From the NCBI GenBank assembly GCA_934141535.1, contig CAKPCH010000002.1, forward strand, positions 1 to 64,000: a stretch of DNA of 64,000 nt, written 5' to 3'. The notes beneath the pieces were generated by a model. That model searched no databases, was not told where the DNA came from, and saw nothing but the letters and a program-made list of their open reading frames with translations. Every line of letters starts with the position of its first letter. Positions within the stretch are counted from its first letter, which is position 1. Shown here one piece after another: positions 10,358 to 18,275 of this stretch. The DNA is from an uncultured Bacilli bacterium. GTDB lineage: Bacteria; Bacillota_I; Bacilli_A; RF39; UBA660. The position numbers and the translations under genes are program-made.

Positions 10358-10941
10358 TATTTTTGACAATCAATTACATAAAATCCTTTATTTTTTTTAA
10401 GTATTTCTACTTTATAAAAACTTTCTAAATACTTAGCAGTACTTTTAGCACCCTGATCCTTATTAATTACAAAAATTAAATGCCCATTTTCATTTAAGTA
10501 ATCGCGTGCTCCAACTAATATTTTATATAAAATTTCTTTACCCACTCTAATAGGTGGATTAGATATAATATAATCATACTTTTTAGTAACATTAGAATAT
10601 ATATCGCTAAAAAAGATATTAACATCCACCTTATTAATAGAGGCATTCTTTTTAGCTAAATTAATAGCTCTCTCATTAATATCTATCATATCTACAGAAG
10701 ATGAAGTATTAGTTTTAATTACTATACCAATACTACCATAACCACATCCAAAGTCTAATACCTGTCCACTTATTTTATTCATATCTATATTTTCTAAAAG
10801 AGTTCTAGTACCAAAATCTAAACCTTTTTTAGAAAATACATTATTATCAGTTTTAAATGTATAAAGCCTACCTAAAACTTCTGCTCTTATAGTAGTCTCT
10901 TTGCTTTCTACATTTGTTGTTCTATCAAAATAATAAGACAT
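10354..10941 (-). CDS. ybxB: RsmC-like class I SAM-dependent methyltransferase
   Basis: This 195-residue protein has the SAM-binding motif LDFGCGYGSIG (near residue 65) and the catalytic NPPIR motif typical of N2-guanine and N6-adenine methyltransferases. It resembles the C-terminal catalytic half of RsmC (16S rRNA m2G1207). The position between rplL and rpoB is that of ybxB in Bacillus, which supports the identity. The stop codon is TGA, evidence that UGA is not read as tryptophan here. The exact rRNA target is inferred from family only. A 2-nt gap separates it from the upstream pilin-like gene, so the two are probably co-transcribed. Confidence 0.88.
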   Translation of the reverse strand: MSYYFDRTTNVESKETTIRAEVLGRLYTFKTDNNVFSKKGLDFGTRTLLENIDMNKISGQVLDFGCGYGSIGIVIKTNTSSSVDMIDINERAINLAKKNASINKVDVNIFFSDIYSNVTKKYDYIISNPPIRVGKEILYKILVGARDYLNENGHLIFVINKDQGAKSTAKYLESFYKVEILKKNKGFYVIDCQKY

Positions 10942-10943
10942 AA

Positions 10944-11288
10944 TTACTCTCTTCCTACTTTATTATTTACATATTTATATTTTGTTTTATAACTTTCAAC
11001 TAAACAACCTCTAAGTTCTACGTTACCTTTGTTATCTATATTTATCTTTTCACAAGTAACTTTAGTATTATTTTTTATATCTAAATCATCCATACTAACA
11101 ATACCTTCAGTTAATTCATGCTTATATAAATATGTAATATATGAATATTTAATAGAATTAGCATATAATTCTACACTTTTAAAATTAGCATCATCAACTG
11201 TATTGCTTATAATAATTGTAATTATTTTATAAATAGATAATGATATTACAAGTGTAACTACAATAGTAATAAAAGCTTTTTTATTCAA
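10944..11288 (-). CDS. Small membrane-anchored pilin-like protein of unknown function
   Basis: 114 residues. A hydrophobic N-terminal helix (AFITIVVTLVISLSIYKIIT) continues into an amphipathic region and then a small C-terminal domain with two Cys around a predicted beta hairpin (VTCEK and LRGCLVES). The architecture is like minor type IV pilins, but the Gly-Phe processing site before the helix is missing. The best start is TTG 11288, with GGTGAT five nt upstream; the GTG at 11297 would overlap that SD. It is inserted between rplL and ybxB, where Bacillus has no such gene. I do not recognise a named family. Confidence 0.6.
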   Translation of the reverse strand: MNKKAFITIVVTLVISLSIYKIITIIISNTVDDANFKSVELYANSIKYSYITYLYKHELTEGIVSMDDLDIKNNTKVTCEKINIDNKGNVELRGCLVESYKTKYKYVNNKVGRE

Positions 11289-11304
11289 AAAAATCACCTA
11301 CTTT

Positions 11305-11353
11305 AAAAAACGGTTAAAGCCCATACTAATTTTTAGTACAGGCTTAAAACCAA
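11305..11353 (-). terminator. Intrinsic terminator after rplL
   Basis: Long minus-strand hairpin: GGTT and AAGCCTGTACTAA pair with TTAGTATGGGCTT and AACC, followed by GTTTTTT. It separates the ribosomal genes from the downstream pilin-like gene and ybxB. Confidence 0.8.
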
Positions 11354-11363
11354 TTTTAAATAA

Positions 11364-11732
11364 TTATTTTAATTCGATTGTAGCTCCAGCTTCTTCGAAT
11401 TTAGCTTTCATTTCTTCAGCTTCAGCAGTAGCAACATTCTCTTTAATAACTCCACCGTTATCAGCTATAGCTTTAGATTCACCTAAACCTAAACCAGTTA
11501 TTTCTTTAATTAATTTGATAACAGCTATTTTGTTTGCACCAACGCTAGCTAATGTAACATTAACAGTACTTGGTCCTTCATTTGCAGCTTCTGCAGCAGC
11601 AGGAGCAGCTACAGCTACAGCTGATGGATCAACACCAAATTCCTCTTTCATTAAATCTACTACTTCTTTGATTTCTAAAAGTGTCATTTCTTTTAGAGAA
11701 TCGATAATTTCTTTTGCGCTTAATTTTGCCAT
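11364..11732 (-). CDS. rplL: 50S ribosomal protein L7/L12
   Basis: Stalk protein of 122 residues that recruits translation factors to the ribosome. It shows the three expected parts: an N-terminal dimerisation helix pair, an Ala/Pro-rich hinge around residues 40-52, and the C-terminal factor-binding domain ending GATIELK, with the conserved KxIKEITGLGLGESKAI helix. It lies 23 nt downstream of rplJ with a strong AAAGGAGG SD, consistent with translation at higher stoichiometry than L10. It shares the L10 leader-controlled promoter. Confidence 0.98.
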   Translation of the reverse strand: MAKLSAKEIIDSLKEMTLLEIKEVVDLMKEEFGVDPSAVAVAAPAAAEAANEGPSTVNVTLASVGANKIAVIKLIKEITGLGLGESKAIADNGGVIKENVATAEAEEMKAKFEEAGATIELK

Positions 11733-11755
11733 AATTCTTTTCCTCCTTTTTTATA

Positions 11756-12247
11756 TTAATTTTCTAAATTTTTACTATGTAAATCTAAGCAAATTGCAAA
11801 ATCCCTTGGGATAGCAAGTAATCCGCTTGCAAACATTGTAAGTAATCCTTCTCTTGATGGAATAGTTGCAAGTTTCTTTAATTCATCTAACTCAGTTACT
11901 TTACCATCAACGATACCAACCTTCATAACTAATTTGTCATGAGTCTTAATAAAATCGTTAACAGCTTTAATTGGTTCGATGATATCTTTACCAAAAGCAA
12001 CAACCTTTGGTCCATTTAATTCTGAATCAAGATCGATATTTAAATCTTTAAGAGCTCTAGCAACTAAAGTATTTTTATATACTTTTAATTCAGAATCAGA
12101 TTCTCTTAGTTTTCTTCTTAATTCCATTACTTCAGCAACAGTTAAACCATTGTTTTCTAGGAATATAAATGAACTAGATTCTTTTACATTATTAGAGATT
12201 TCATCAATTACAGTTTGTTTTTTCTCTAATATCTTTGGATTTGCCAT
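11756..12247 (-). CDS. rplJ: 50S ribosomal protein L10
   Basis: 163 residues forming the base of the ribosomal stalk. The N-terminal rRNA-binding domain contains the typical FLENNGLTVAEVMELRRKLR and KVYKNTLVARAL segments, and the C-terminal helix that binds L7/L12 dimers follows. It is the first gene of rplJ-rplL and is preceded by a structured L10 leader with an intrinsic terminator. Autogenous control by the L10-L12 complex is known for the family and inferred here. Confidence 0.97.
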   Translation of the reverse strand: MANPKILEKKQTVIDEISNNVKESSSFIFLENNGLTVAEVMELRRKLRESDSELKVYKNTLVARALKDLNIDLDSELNGPKVVAFGKDIIEPIKAVNDFIKTHDKLVMKVGIVDGKVTELDELKKLATIPSREGLLTMFASGLLAIPRDFAICLDLHSKNLEN

Positions 12248-12274
12248 ATAACACCTCTTTCTTTTATACCGATT

Positions 12275-12303
12275 AAAAAATGTCCCTACTTACCGTAGGG
12301 ACA
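12275..12303 (-). terminator. Attenuator hairpin inside the L10 leader
   Basis: Minus strand TGTCCCTAC, five-nt loop, GTAGGGACA, then TTTTTT. A perfect 9-bp stem with U-tract sits 28 nt before the rplJ start, so transcription can end before the gene. Confidence 0.85.
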
Positions 12304-12384
12304 TATGAACTCTTTTTTATCAAGTGTTCCTCGGTAGGATTATTAAGATTTCTCCCCTACTGTCTACGGTACTTCTTTCCAACT
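12275..12384 (-). ncRNA. Ribosomal protein L10 leader
   Basis: The 5' untranslated RNA of rplJL contains the recognisable CCGTAGACAGTAGG ... CCTACCGAGGA arrangement of Bacillota L10 leaders, followed by the attenuator hairpin. In the family, L10 complexed with L12 binds this RNA and lowers expression. Here the terminator suggests control by premature termination. Boundaries are from the promoter to the U-tract. Confidence 0.75.
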
Positions 12385-12390
12385 GAAGTT

Positions 12391-12419
12391 ATTATAACAT
12401 AACTTTTTTTATTTGTAAA
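12391..12419 (-). promoter_or_regulatory. SigA-type promoter for rplJ-rplL
   Basis: TTTACA (12414-12419) and TATAAT (12391-12396) are 17 nt apart on the minus strand, just after the rplA stop codon. Confidence 0.8.
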
Positions 12420-12421
12420 CA

Positions 12422-13117
12422 TTAAATTTCAAAACTTGAAGCATCAACTTTGATACCAGGACCCATAGTAGTTGAAAGACCAATATTTAAAATATATTTA
12501 CCTTTAACAGTACTTGGTTTAGTTTTATTAATTAGAGATACAAAAGCTTTAATATTTTCTAATAATTTATCTTCACTAAATGAAGATTTACCTACTAATA
12601 CAGCAACGTTTCCAAAAGAATCTGTTCTATATTCAACACGACCTTTTTTAACATCAGCAACTGCTTTTGCTACATCCATAGTAACTGTACCAGTCTTAGG
12701 ATTTGGCATTAAACCTTTAGGTCCTAAAACACGTCCAATTTTACCTAATGCAGGCATCATATCAGGAGTAGCTATAATAGTATCAAAATCAAACCAATTT
12801 TCATTAGCTATTTTATCTATCATATCAGTATCTCCAACATAGTCAGCTTGTGCATCTTTAGCCTCAACAGCTTTAGCACCTCTTGCTAAAACTAAAACTT
12901 TTTTAGTTTTACCAATACCATTTGGAAGTACTGTAGCTCCTCTTAATTGTTGATCAGCTTTCTTAGTATCTAAGTTTAATCTTAATACTAATTCAACAGA
13001 TTCATCAAAATTAGCTACTTTAGTTTCTCCTAATAATTTTACTGCTTCTTCTATAGAATAAGCTTTACCTTTTTCTATTTTATTAGCAGCTTCTAAGTAT
13101 TTCTTTCCTCTCTTCAT
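12422..13117 (-). CDS. rplA: 50S ribosomal protein L1
   Basis: 231 residues, the usual bacterial L1 length. L1 binds 23S rRNA at the mobile stalk and helps deacylated tRNA leave the E site. The conserved signature LGPKGLMPNPKTGTV lies around residue 130, and the C-terminus has the LNIGLSTTMGPGIK block. It lies downstream of rplK with a 112-nt spacer containing a duplicated TTCGCCTTA, and just upstream of the separate rplJL promoter. The SD AGGAGGTAAAGT precedes the ATG. Confidence 0.98.
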   Translation of the reverse strand: MKRGKKYLEAANKIEKGKAYSIEEAVKLLGETKVANFDESVELVLRLNLDTKKADQQLRGATVLPNGIGKTKKVLVLARGAKAVEAKDAQADYVGDTDMIDKIANENWFDFDTIIATPDMMPALGKIGRVLGPKGLMPNPKTGTVTMDVAKAVADVKKGRVEYRTDSFGNVAVLVGKSSFSEDKLLENIKAFVSLINKTKPSTVKGKYILNIGLSTTMGPGIKVDASSFEI

Positions 13118-13229
13118 ACTTTACCTCCTATTTTCTATTTTAACAAAATGAAATTTTAAGGCGAAACGTAAGGCGAAAAGCGGAATTACCTTTTTTATTT
13201 CTTACCAATATTCATTTATATTTTAATTA

Positions 13230-13655
13230 TTATTTTTCTTCTACTTTAACACCCATATTGCGTGCTGTACCAGCAACACTATTCATGGCTTCTTCAACTG
13301 TGTAGCAGTTTAAATCTGGTAATTTAATTTCAGCTATTTCTCTTAATTGAGCTTGAGTCATATTTCCAACAACTTCTTTAGAACCTTTAGCTGAACCTTT
13401 TTTAACACCACATATTTTCTTTATTAAGAATGGTGTTGGTGGAGTTTTAATTACAAATGTAAAACTTCTATCATCATATATAGAAATTACTACTGGTAAT
13501 ATATCTCCCATTTTATCTCTTGTTGCATCATTATATTTTGTACAAAATTCTTGTAAATTAATTCCTGCTGGACCAAGAACAGTTCCTACTGGAGGAGCTG
13601 GTGTTGCTTTTCCTGCTGGAATTTGTAATTTAATTTCTTTTACTAATTGTGCCAC
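13230..13655 (-). CDS. rplK: 50S ribosomal protein L11
   Basis: 141 residues, GTPase-centre protein that also mediates RelA activation in stringent control. The N-terminal KLQIPAGKATPAPPVGTVLG and C-terminal PDLNCYTVEEAMNSVAGTARNMG blocks are diagnostic when read in parts. The GTG at 13655 is the start because AGGAGG lies eight nt upstream and the protein then aligns with Bacillus L11. The GTG at 13664 falls inside the SD itself. Expressed from its own promoter 150-180 nt upstream, followed by rplA. Confidence 0.97.
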   Translation of the reverse strand: MAQLVKEIKLQIPAGKATPAPPVGTVLGPAGINLQEFCTKYNDATRDKMGDILPVVISIYDDRSFTFVIKTPPTPFLIKKICGVKKGSAKGSKEVVGNMTQAQLREIAEIKLPDLNCYTVEEAMNSVAGTARNMGVKVEEK

Positions 13656-13803
13656 GAAAAACACCTCCTATAAATTTGTTTTTTCGTTGTGGTTCAAATG
13701 CCCGCTTTTCAATCTTTCAATTCTCCAACCTTTCAATTTTCAAATCAAAAAATTTATTCATTAGCTCCCACAAAAACTATATTAAAATCAATATAGCCCT
13801 ATA
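13656..13803 (-). other. Untranslated leader of rplK-rplA with repeats
   Basis: No gene is visible. The presumed leader RNA has an inverted repeat CTATATT/AATATAG (about 13773-13792) and four spaced copies of TTGAAA near 13705-13745. It may be an L11/L1-type leader, but I do not recognise a known fold and see no terminator. Confidence 0.35.
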
Positions 13804-13832
13804 ATAATAACACATTTTCTTTAGTTTGTAAA
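13804..13832 (-). promoter_or_regulatory. SigA-type promoter for rplK-rplA
   Basis: TTTACA (13827-13832) and TATTAT (13804-13809) are 17 nt apart on the minus strand. Confidence 0.7.
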
Positions 13833-13940
13833 TATATTTTGTTGTAATTTATAAAAATCATATCTGTATTTTTTTACTTTCTCTATATAGTATTCAAACA
13901 ATCTAATATTAATATACTTTTTTATACTATAAATAAAAAA

Positions 13941-15062
13941 TTAATCAGTATAACATTTAGTCCTTCCATCAGCAAAAACTTGACAATAATCAAGATTGAT
14001 ATAAGACTGTACCTTACCAGCGCTATCTGCATATAAGTTAACATAAGGATTGCCATTGTCGTGACATATATAAAACGAACTACTAGAACTCATAGTATAG
14101 CAACTAATTCCTTCGGATTTTAAATTTTGTATTATCAAAAAATTACCTGTATAGTTTTCTTCATTGTCTGAATATCCATAATAATCTGAACTTCCACCGC
14201 GAAAACAAGTTTCTTTATCGTTAAATATTGCACACGCATATGCTTCAGTCACTGTATCATCACTGTCTAACACATATTTTAAATAGTATTTTTTATCTTC
14301 TGGTACTTTAGTTTGATAATTTTTATACACTTCACCTATTTTAGGACCTGTAACATCGGTTCCATCATACCATAAGTAGGCTACAGGATCTGCAGGAAGT
14401 GTTGGCATTCCACTCAAACTTGTTGATCCATATGTTAAATATATTTTACCAAAGTTTATTGTAAATGGGCCATCTGCTACACTTGAACCGCTTGTATATT
14501 CTATTGTTACTTTTACTAACTCACTGTTATTCTTCTTTAATACATGATTTGTTATGTTTAATGTAGTAGAAGTGTATGATGTACTTAATACTGTTGTTGT
14601 TACTTTTATTCCGTTACATGCTGCATCAACCATTGATGCAGTTGTTCCACTTCCTGCTACGCACTCTTTAAATGTAGATTTATTTTTTATATTATCAAAT
14701 ACTACACTACTTAAATATGCATCATATGAACCTCCATTTCTTGCATAGAATGTATACTCTACTTTTTCTCCTGGAGATGTAAATGATGCACTTAAGTTTT
14801 TAATTGTAGGATTACCACTATTATCTATTGTTGGTGTTCCTGCAGTAGCATTTCCAGTTTTTGTTACACTCACATTAGTAGTAGACAATGATGTACTACT
14901 ACTTGAGAATACTACTTTAAAGTTACCTGAATCTGGTGTTATTGTTGCATTTCCTTTCACTGTTAAAGAGCTTGAAAAAGCGGCAAAAGCAATTGATAAA
15001 CCTAATACGCTTACCAAAGTTATTATTAATATTAATGTTGTATTTCTTCTATTATATCCCAT
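13941..15062 (-). CDS. TasA/CalY-like secreted surface protein
   Basis: 373 residues. The N-terminus is a signal anchor ending LSIAFAAFSSSLTVKGNATI, the pattern of SipW-processed TasA/camelysin fibre proteins, followed by a Ser/Thr-rich beta domain (residues ~45-220) with TFYARNGGSYDAYL and NITN-type strands. The C-terminal third (~225-373) is a separate Cys-containing module (CAIFNDKETC, SCYTM, YICHD, YCQVF, KCYTD) with six to seven cysteines. A secreted fibre or cell-surface adhesin is inferred. It is inserted between rplK and the GH25/nusG genes and has only a weak RBS. No SipW gene is seen here. Confidence 0.6.
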   Translation of the reverse strand: MGYNRRNTTLILIITLVSVLGLSIAFAAFSSSLTVKGNATITPDSGNFKVVFSSSSTSLSTTNVSVTKTGNATAGTPTIDNSGNPTIKNLSASFTSPGEKVEYTFYARNGGSYDAYLSSVVFDNIKNKSTFKECVAGSGTTASMVDAACNGIKVTTTVLSTSYTSTTLNITNHVLKKNNSELVKVTIEYTSGSSVADGPFTINFGKIYLTYGSTSLSGMPTLPADPVAYLWYDGTDVTGPKIGEVYKNYQTKVPEDKKYYLKYVLDSDDTVTEAYACAIFNDKETCFRGGSSDYYGYSDNEENYTGNFLIIQNLKSEGISCYTMSSSSSFYICHDNGNPYVNLYADSAGKVQSYINLDYCQVFADGRTKCYTD

Positions 15063-15169
15063 ATTTAAATCATACTTTCTATTTATAGTTTACCATATAT
15101 TACTTTTTTTTACATCCATTATTATTATGTTTTTATAAAAAATGCTTTTTATTATGTCATTATTGTATT

Positions 15170-15202
15170 GAAAAAAACAAGTAATATATTTTTAATTACT
15201 TG
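15170..15202 (-). terminator. Intrinsic terminator after the GH25 gene
   Basis: Minus strand CAAGTAAT pairs with ATTACTTG across a nine-nt loop and is followed by TTTTTTT. Confidence 0.85.
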
Positions 15203-15222
15203 CTTTAATACAAAAACGCAAA

Positions 15223-16419
15223 TTATTTATTAACACCTTTTTCATAATAAATATCTATATCTACATAATTTTTTATTCCATTTATTTTTCCATTATCACA
15301 CAATTGCCACATTATATAATCTTTAGTATAATTTGTTTCATCTGTATAATGAGCTAACCAAGTATCAAATTCTTCATTCATCCAAACATTTTCTAAATAA
15401 AATTTACTACCATAAAGTATTGGTGTATAATTAGCACTTTTTAATTCATTTAGATAAGCATTAGCTATTTTATTTAATTTATAAAAACTTAGTTTATAAC
15501 TATTATAATCACTAAAATCTTCCCAATCGAATGCTACAGGCATAGTAATATTATAATCTTTTATTTGTTTTATTACCCATTTAGCATCACGTATAGCTTC
15601 ATCTTCATCCATAGCATATGAATAAAAATATATTCCTACATCTATATCTTCTTTAAGTGCCCCTTTTATATACTCATCAAATTTAGGATCCTTTACATAA
15701 TTTCTTTTAGCATCTATTGTACCTACTCTTATTATTACAAAAGATACTCCTTCATCTTTTATAGCTTTAAAATCAACATCACCTTGATATTTAGATAAAT
15801 CAAGTCCTATCTTAGTATCATCAGTCTTATATTTATTATATATTGTTTTAAAATCAGTATAGTTATTACTATATATTTGTTTTGTTTTTTCTTTTACTAT
15901 TAATTCAAACTCTTTAATAGTTTCATTACCACTTTTATCTACTGCTTTAAAAGTTAATGGATAACTTCCTACTTCCTCTAAATTATATTCTCCTTCTATA
16001 CTACATGATGGATTATCATCTATATTATCAGCACACATTATATTTTTAAGTAAATTATCTTCACTTCCTACTATAACACTATATTTACTAGGTAAATTTA
16101 TAAAAGGAGGTATGGTATCTATTACATTATATTTAATATCTTTTGATACTTTTATTTTATCATCATTAATATAATTAAATTTAATAGTATTTTCTCCTAA
16201 TTTAGTTGTAGGTATTTCTTGATCTATATATGTTCCATTTACTTTTTTTATAATATCACTTAAATATACTTTAGTATTAAATTCAATATTTAAATTATCT
16301 ATAAGTTCTATATTTATTTTAGCATTCTTTATTTTATAGTAATTATAAATATTAAAGCCTATAATACCCAGTATTACTAATATAATTATTGTACTTATTA
16401 TTATAATATTCTTTTTCAT
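15223..16419 (-). CDS. Membrane-anchored GH25 muramidase with Ig-like domain
   Basis: 398 residues. An N-terminal membrane anchor (residues ~5-27) is followed by a beta-rich Ig-like region with DTIPPFINLP and EVGSYPLTFKAVDKSGN (residues ~35-175), then a glycoside hydrolase family 25 domain from GLDLSKYQGDVDF (~200). Catalytic acidic residues are in AFDWEDF, and the barrel ends MWQLCDNG and YVDIDIYY. GH25 enzymes cleave the beta-1,4 MurNAc-GlcNAc bond of peptidoglycan, so cell-wall remodelling outside the membrane is expected. It follows nusG after a small terminator, with GGTGATGT as SD. Confidence 0.88.
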   Translation of the reverse strand: MKKNIIIISTIIILVILGIIGFNIYNYYKIKNAKINIELIDNLNIEFNTKVYLSDIIKKVNGTYIDQEIPTTKLGENTIKFNYINDDKIKVSKDIKYNVIDTIPPFINLPSKYSVIVGSEDNLLKNIMCADNIDDNPSCSIEGEYNLEEVGSYPLTFKAVDKSGNETIKEFELIVKEKTKQIYSNNYTDFKTIYNKYKTDDTKIGLDLSKYQGDVDFKAIKDEGVSFVIIRVGTIDAKRNYVKDPKFDEYIKGALKEDIDVGIYFYSYAMDEDEAIRDAKWVIKQIKDYNITMPVAFDWEDFSDYNSYKLSFYKLNKIANAYLNELKSANYTPILYGSKFYLENVWMNEEFDTWLAHYTDETNYTKDYIMWQLCDNGKINGIKNYVDIDIYYEKGVNK

Positions 16420-16429
16420 ACATCACCAA

Positions 16430-16460
16430 CTACAAAGAAAAGACTAATAATAGTCTTTTA
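16430..16460 (-). terminator. Intrinsic terminator overlapping the nusG stop
   Basis: Minus strand AAAGACTA pairs with TAGTCTTT over a short loop, followed by a mixed T-run TCTTTG. It probably lowers read-through into the GH25 gene. Confidence 0.6.
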
Positions 16461-16991
16461 AGCTTTTTCTATTTCAGTAAATAATACTTCTACTATTGTT
16501 TCTTGACCAAATAAATCAAGTGCTACTTCAATTTTTTGATTAGCCATATCAACGTTTTTAACTTTACCAAACATATTAGCAAATGCACCATTTATAACTT
16601 TTACTGTATCTCCTACATTTAGTTCATTAACAACATCAATTCTACTCATTCCCATATTACCTAATATTTTATCTACTTCTTGTTTTGTTAATGGGAATGG
16701 TTTAGCACCCTTACCACTAGATCCTATAAATCCAGTAACTCCTGGTGTATTACGTACTATAAACCATGCTTCATCAGTCATAACCATTTCAACTAATATA
16801 TAGCCTGGAAACATTTTATTTTCTTTTTCTGTTTCTTTTCCATTTTTTACAACTATTTCTTTTTGAGATGGAACTACTACTCTATATATATAGTCTTCCA
16901 TTCCCATTGAACTAGCACGCATCTCTAATTTTTCTTTTACTTTATTCTCATGTCCAGAATAAGTGTTAACAACATACCATTCTTTTTCCAT
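16458..16991 (-). CDS. nusG: Transcription termination/antitermination protein NusG
   Basis: 177 residues. The NGN domain is recognisable from EWYVVNTYSGHENKVKEKL and MFPGYILVEM, and the C-terminal KOW domain from VGDTVKVINGAFANMFGKV. NusG binds the RNA polymerase clamp, affects pausing and couples to Rho or the ribosome. The ATG overlaps the secE stop by one base, so the pair is translationally coupled, as in most bacteria. Confidence 0.98.
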   Translation of the reverse strand: MEKEWYVVNTYSGHENKVKEKLEMRASSMGMEDYIYRVVVPSQKEIVVKNGKETEKENKMFPGYILVEMVMTDEAWFIVRNTPGVTGFIGSSGKGAKPFPLTKQEVDKILGNMGMSRIDVVNELNVGDTVKVINGAFANMFGKVKNVDMANQKIEVALDLFGQETIVEVLFTEIEKA

Positions 16992-17170
16992 TAACTAAAC
17001 ACCTTCACAATCACACCAATTATACTATCTATACAAGTTAGATATAACATAAAGAAGCAAACAACTGCTACGGTTGCTACTGAATATGTTATCATTTCCT
17101 TTTTCTTTGGCCATCTTACCTTTTTCATTTCTTTTTTAACATTTACAAAGAATCTAGCTATTGCTTTCAT
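16991..17170 (-). CDS. secE: Preprotein translocase subunit SecE
   Basis: Short 59-residue SecE of the single-membrane-segment type. The amphipathic N-terminal helix (FFVNVKKEMKKVRWPKKKEM) with the conserved RWP(K)xxE signature is followed by one transmembrane helix (residues ~26-55). It clamps SecY in the protein-export channel. The start ATG 17170 has GGTGAAAT directly upstream. The stop TAA overlaps nusG by one base. No rpmG (L33) gene precedes it, unlike Bacillus. Confidence 0.93.
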   Translation of the reverse strand: MKAIARFFVNVKKEMKKVRWPKKKEMITYSVATVAVVCFFMLYLTCIDSIIGVIVKVFS

Positions 17171-17223
17171 ATTTCACCTTCTATTATTTTCTAAAATAAA
17201 AACACTTTCGTGTGTCTACATAA

Positions 17224-17252
17224 ATGTTAACACATATTTAATTTGTTGTCAA
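17224..17252 (-). promoter_or_regulatory. SigA-type promoter for secE-nusG
   Basis: TTGACA (17247-17252) and TAACAT (17224-17229) are 17 nt apart on the minus strand. A small GAAA-tetraloop hairpin (ACAC-GAAA-GTGT then TTTTTAT) follows in the leader near 17200-17215 and may act as a weak attenuator. Confidence 0.75.
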
Positions 17253-17259
17253 TATTCTA

Positions 17260-18201
17260 TTATATAATTTCATAATTTAATAATTCTATATTATTTAAAT
17301 TATTATAGTATTCATTTGTAAGATCTGTACTTAAATATTTTTTAGAATCATCTGGAAATATTGTTACTACATTATTATATCCTAAGTTTTTTAATTTTAT
17401 TGCAGCCATCATATTAGCTCCACTAGATATACCAACACCTATTCCAAGTTCTTTTGAAATTTTTTGTGCCATTAAAATAGCTTCTTCATCTGTTATTAAT
17501 ATACAATCATCTATTAGTTTTAAATCTACTATAGAAGGTATAAAATCATCACCAATACCTTCTATCTTATGTTCTTTAATATCTTTAGTTTTATTTTTTA
17601 TTAAAGACATATTTTTAGGTTCGAGTGCAAATATTTTAACAAATTCATTTTCTAATTTTAATCTTTTAGCTACTCCTATTAGTGTACCACCAGTACCTAT
17701 TCCAGATACAAATGCATCTACTTTTATTTTATCAGTTATTTCTTTTCCAGTAGTTTCAAAATGTGCTTCTACATTATTTAAATTATTAAATTGATTTAAT
17801 AAATATCCATTATTATTTTTAGCAAACTCGTAAGCTTTTTCTATGCACTTTTTAAATCCGCCTTCACTTCTTTTTACTAATGTAACATCAGCACCATATA
17901 GTTTCATTAATCCTAATCTTTCTTTACTTACCCAATCAGGCATAAAAATATGTACTTTATGTTTCGTTGTAGCACCTATCGCACTTAAAGAAATTCCTGT
18001 ATTACCACTTGTTGCTTCTACTAATATCATATCACTTTTTAATTTATTTTCTTTTATATCTTTATTTAATATATAATCTACTACTCTATCTTTTATACTA
18101 CCTGTTAAATTATAATATTCTAGTTTAGTATATACAAATTTATCAACACCATTATATTTATAATTTATTTTTATTAAAGGAGTATTTCCTATTAAATTCA
18201 T
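17260..18201 (-). CDS. cysK: Cysteine synthase family PLP enzyme
   Basis: 313 residues of the fold type II PLP family. The PLP lysine lies in TGSIKDR (Lys near residue 37), the substrate loop is EATSGNTGISL, and the phosphate-binding loop is SGIGTGGT. O-acetylserine sulfhydrylase (CysK/CysM) joins O-acetylserine and sulfide to cysteine; cystathionine beta-synthase-like variants use homocysteine. With no cysE or mccB next to it, the choice within the family is open. SD GGTGATA precedes the ATG. The terminator of the upstream large prepilin gene separates the two. Confidence 0.8.
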   Translation of the reverse strand: MNLIGNTPLIKINYKYNGVDKFVYTKLEYYNLTGSIKDRVVDYILNKDIKENKLKSDMILVEATSGNTGISLSAIGATTKHKVHIFMPDWVSKERLGLMKLYGADVTLVKRSEGGFKKCIEKAYEFAKNNNGYLLNQFNNLNNVEAHFETTGKEITDKIKVDAFVSGIGTGGTLIGVAKRLKLENEFVKIFALEPKNMSLIKNKTKDIKEHKIEGIGDDFIPSIVDLKLIDDCILITDEEAILMAQKISKELGIGVGISSGANMMAAIKLKNLGYNNVVTIFPDDSKKYLSTDLTNEYYNNLNNIELLNYEII

Positions 18202-18242
18202 ATTATCACCATTATATTTTAATCAATTTAAATATAAGTGTT

Positions 18243-18270
18243 AAAAACTATTGAGAAAAACTCAATAGTT
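18243..18270 (-). terminator. Intrinsic terminator after the large prepilin gene
   Basis: Minus strand ACTATTGAG, loop TTTTT, CTCAATAGT, then TTTTAA. Perfect 9-bp stem. Confidence 0.85.
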
Positions 18271-18275
18271 AATTA

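Noticed and set aside
13665..13803. T-box or known ribosomal leader upstream of rplK
   Set aside because: TTGAAA repeats and one small hairpin do not match a leader consensus I know, and no terminator is present.
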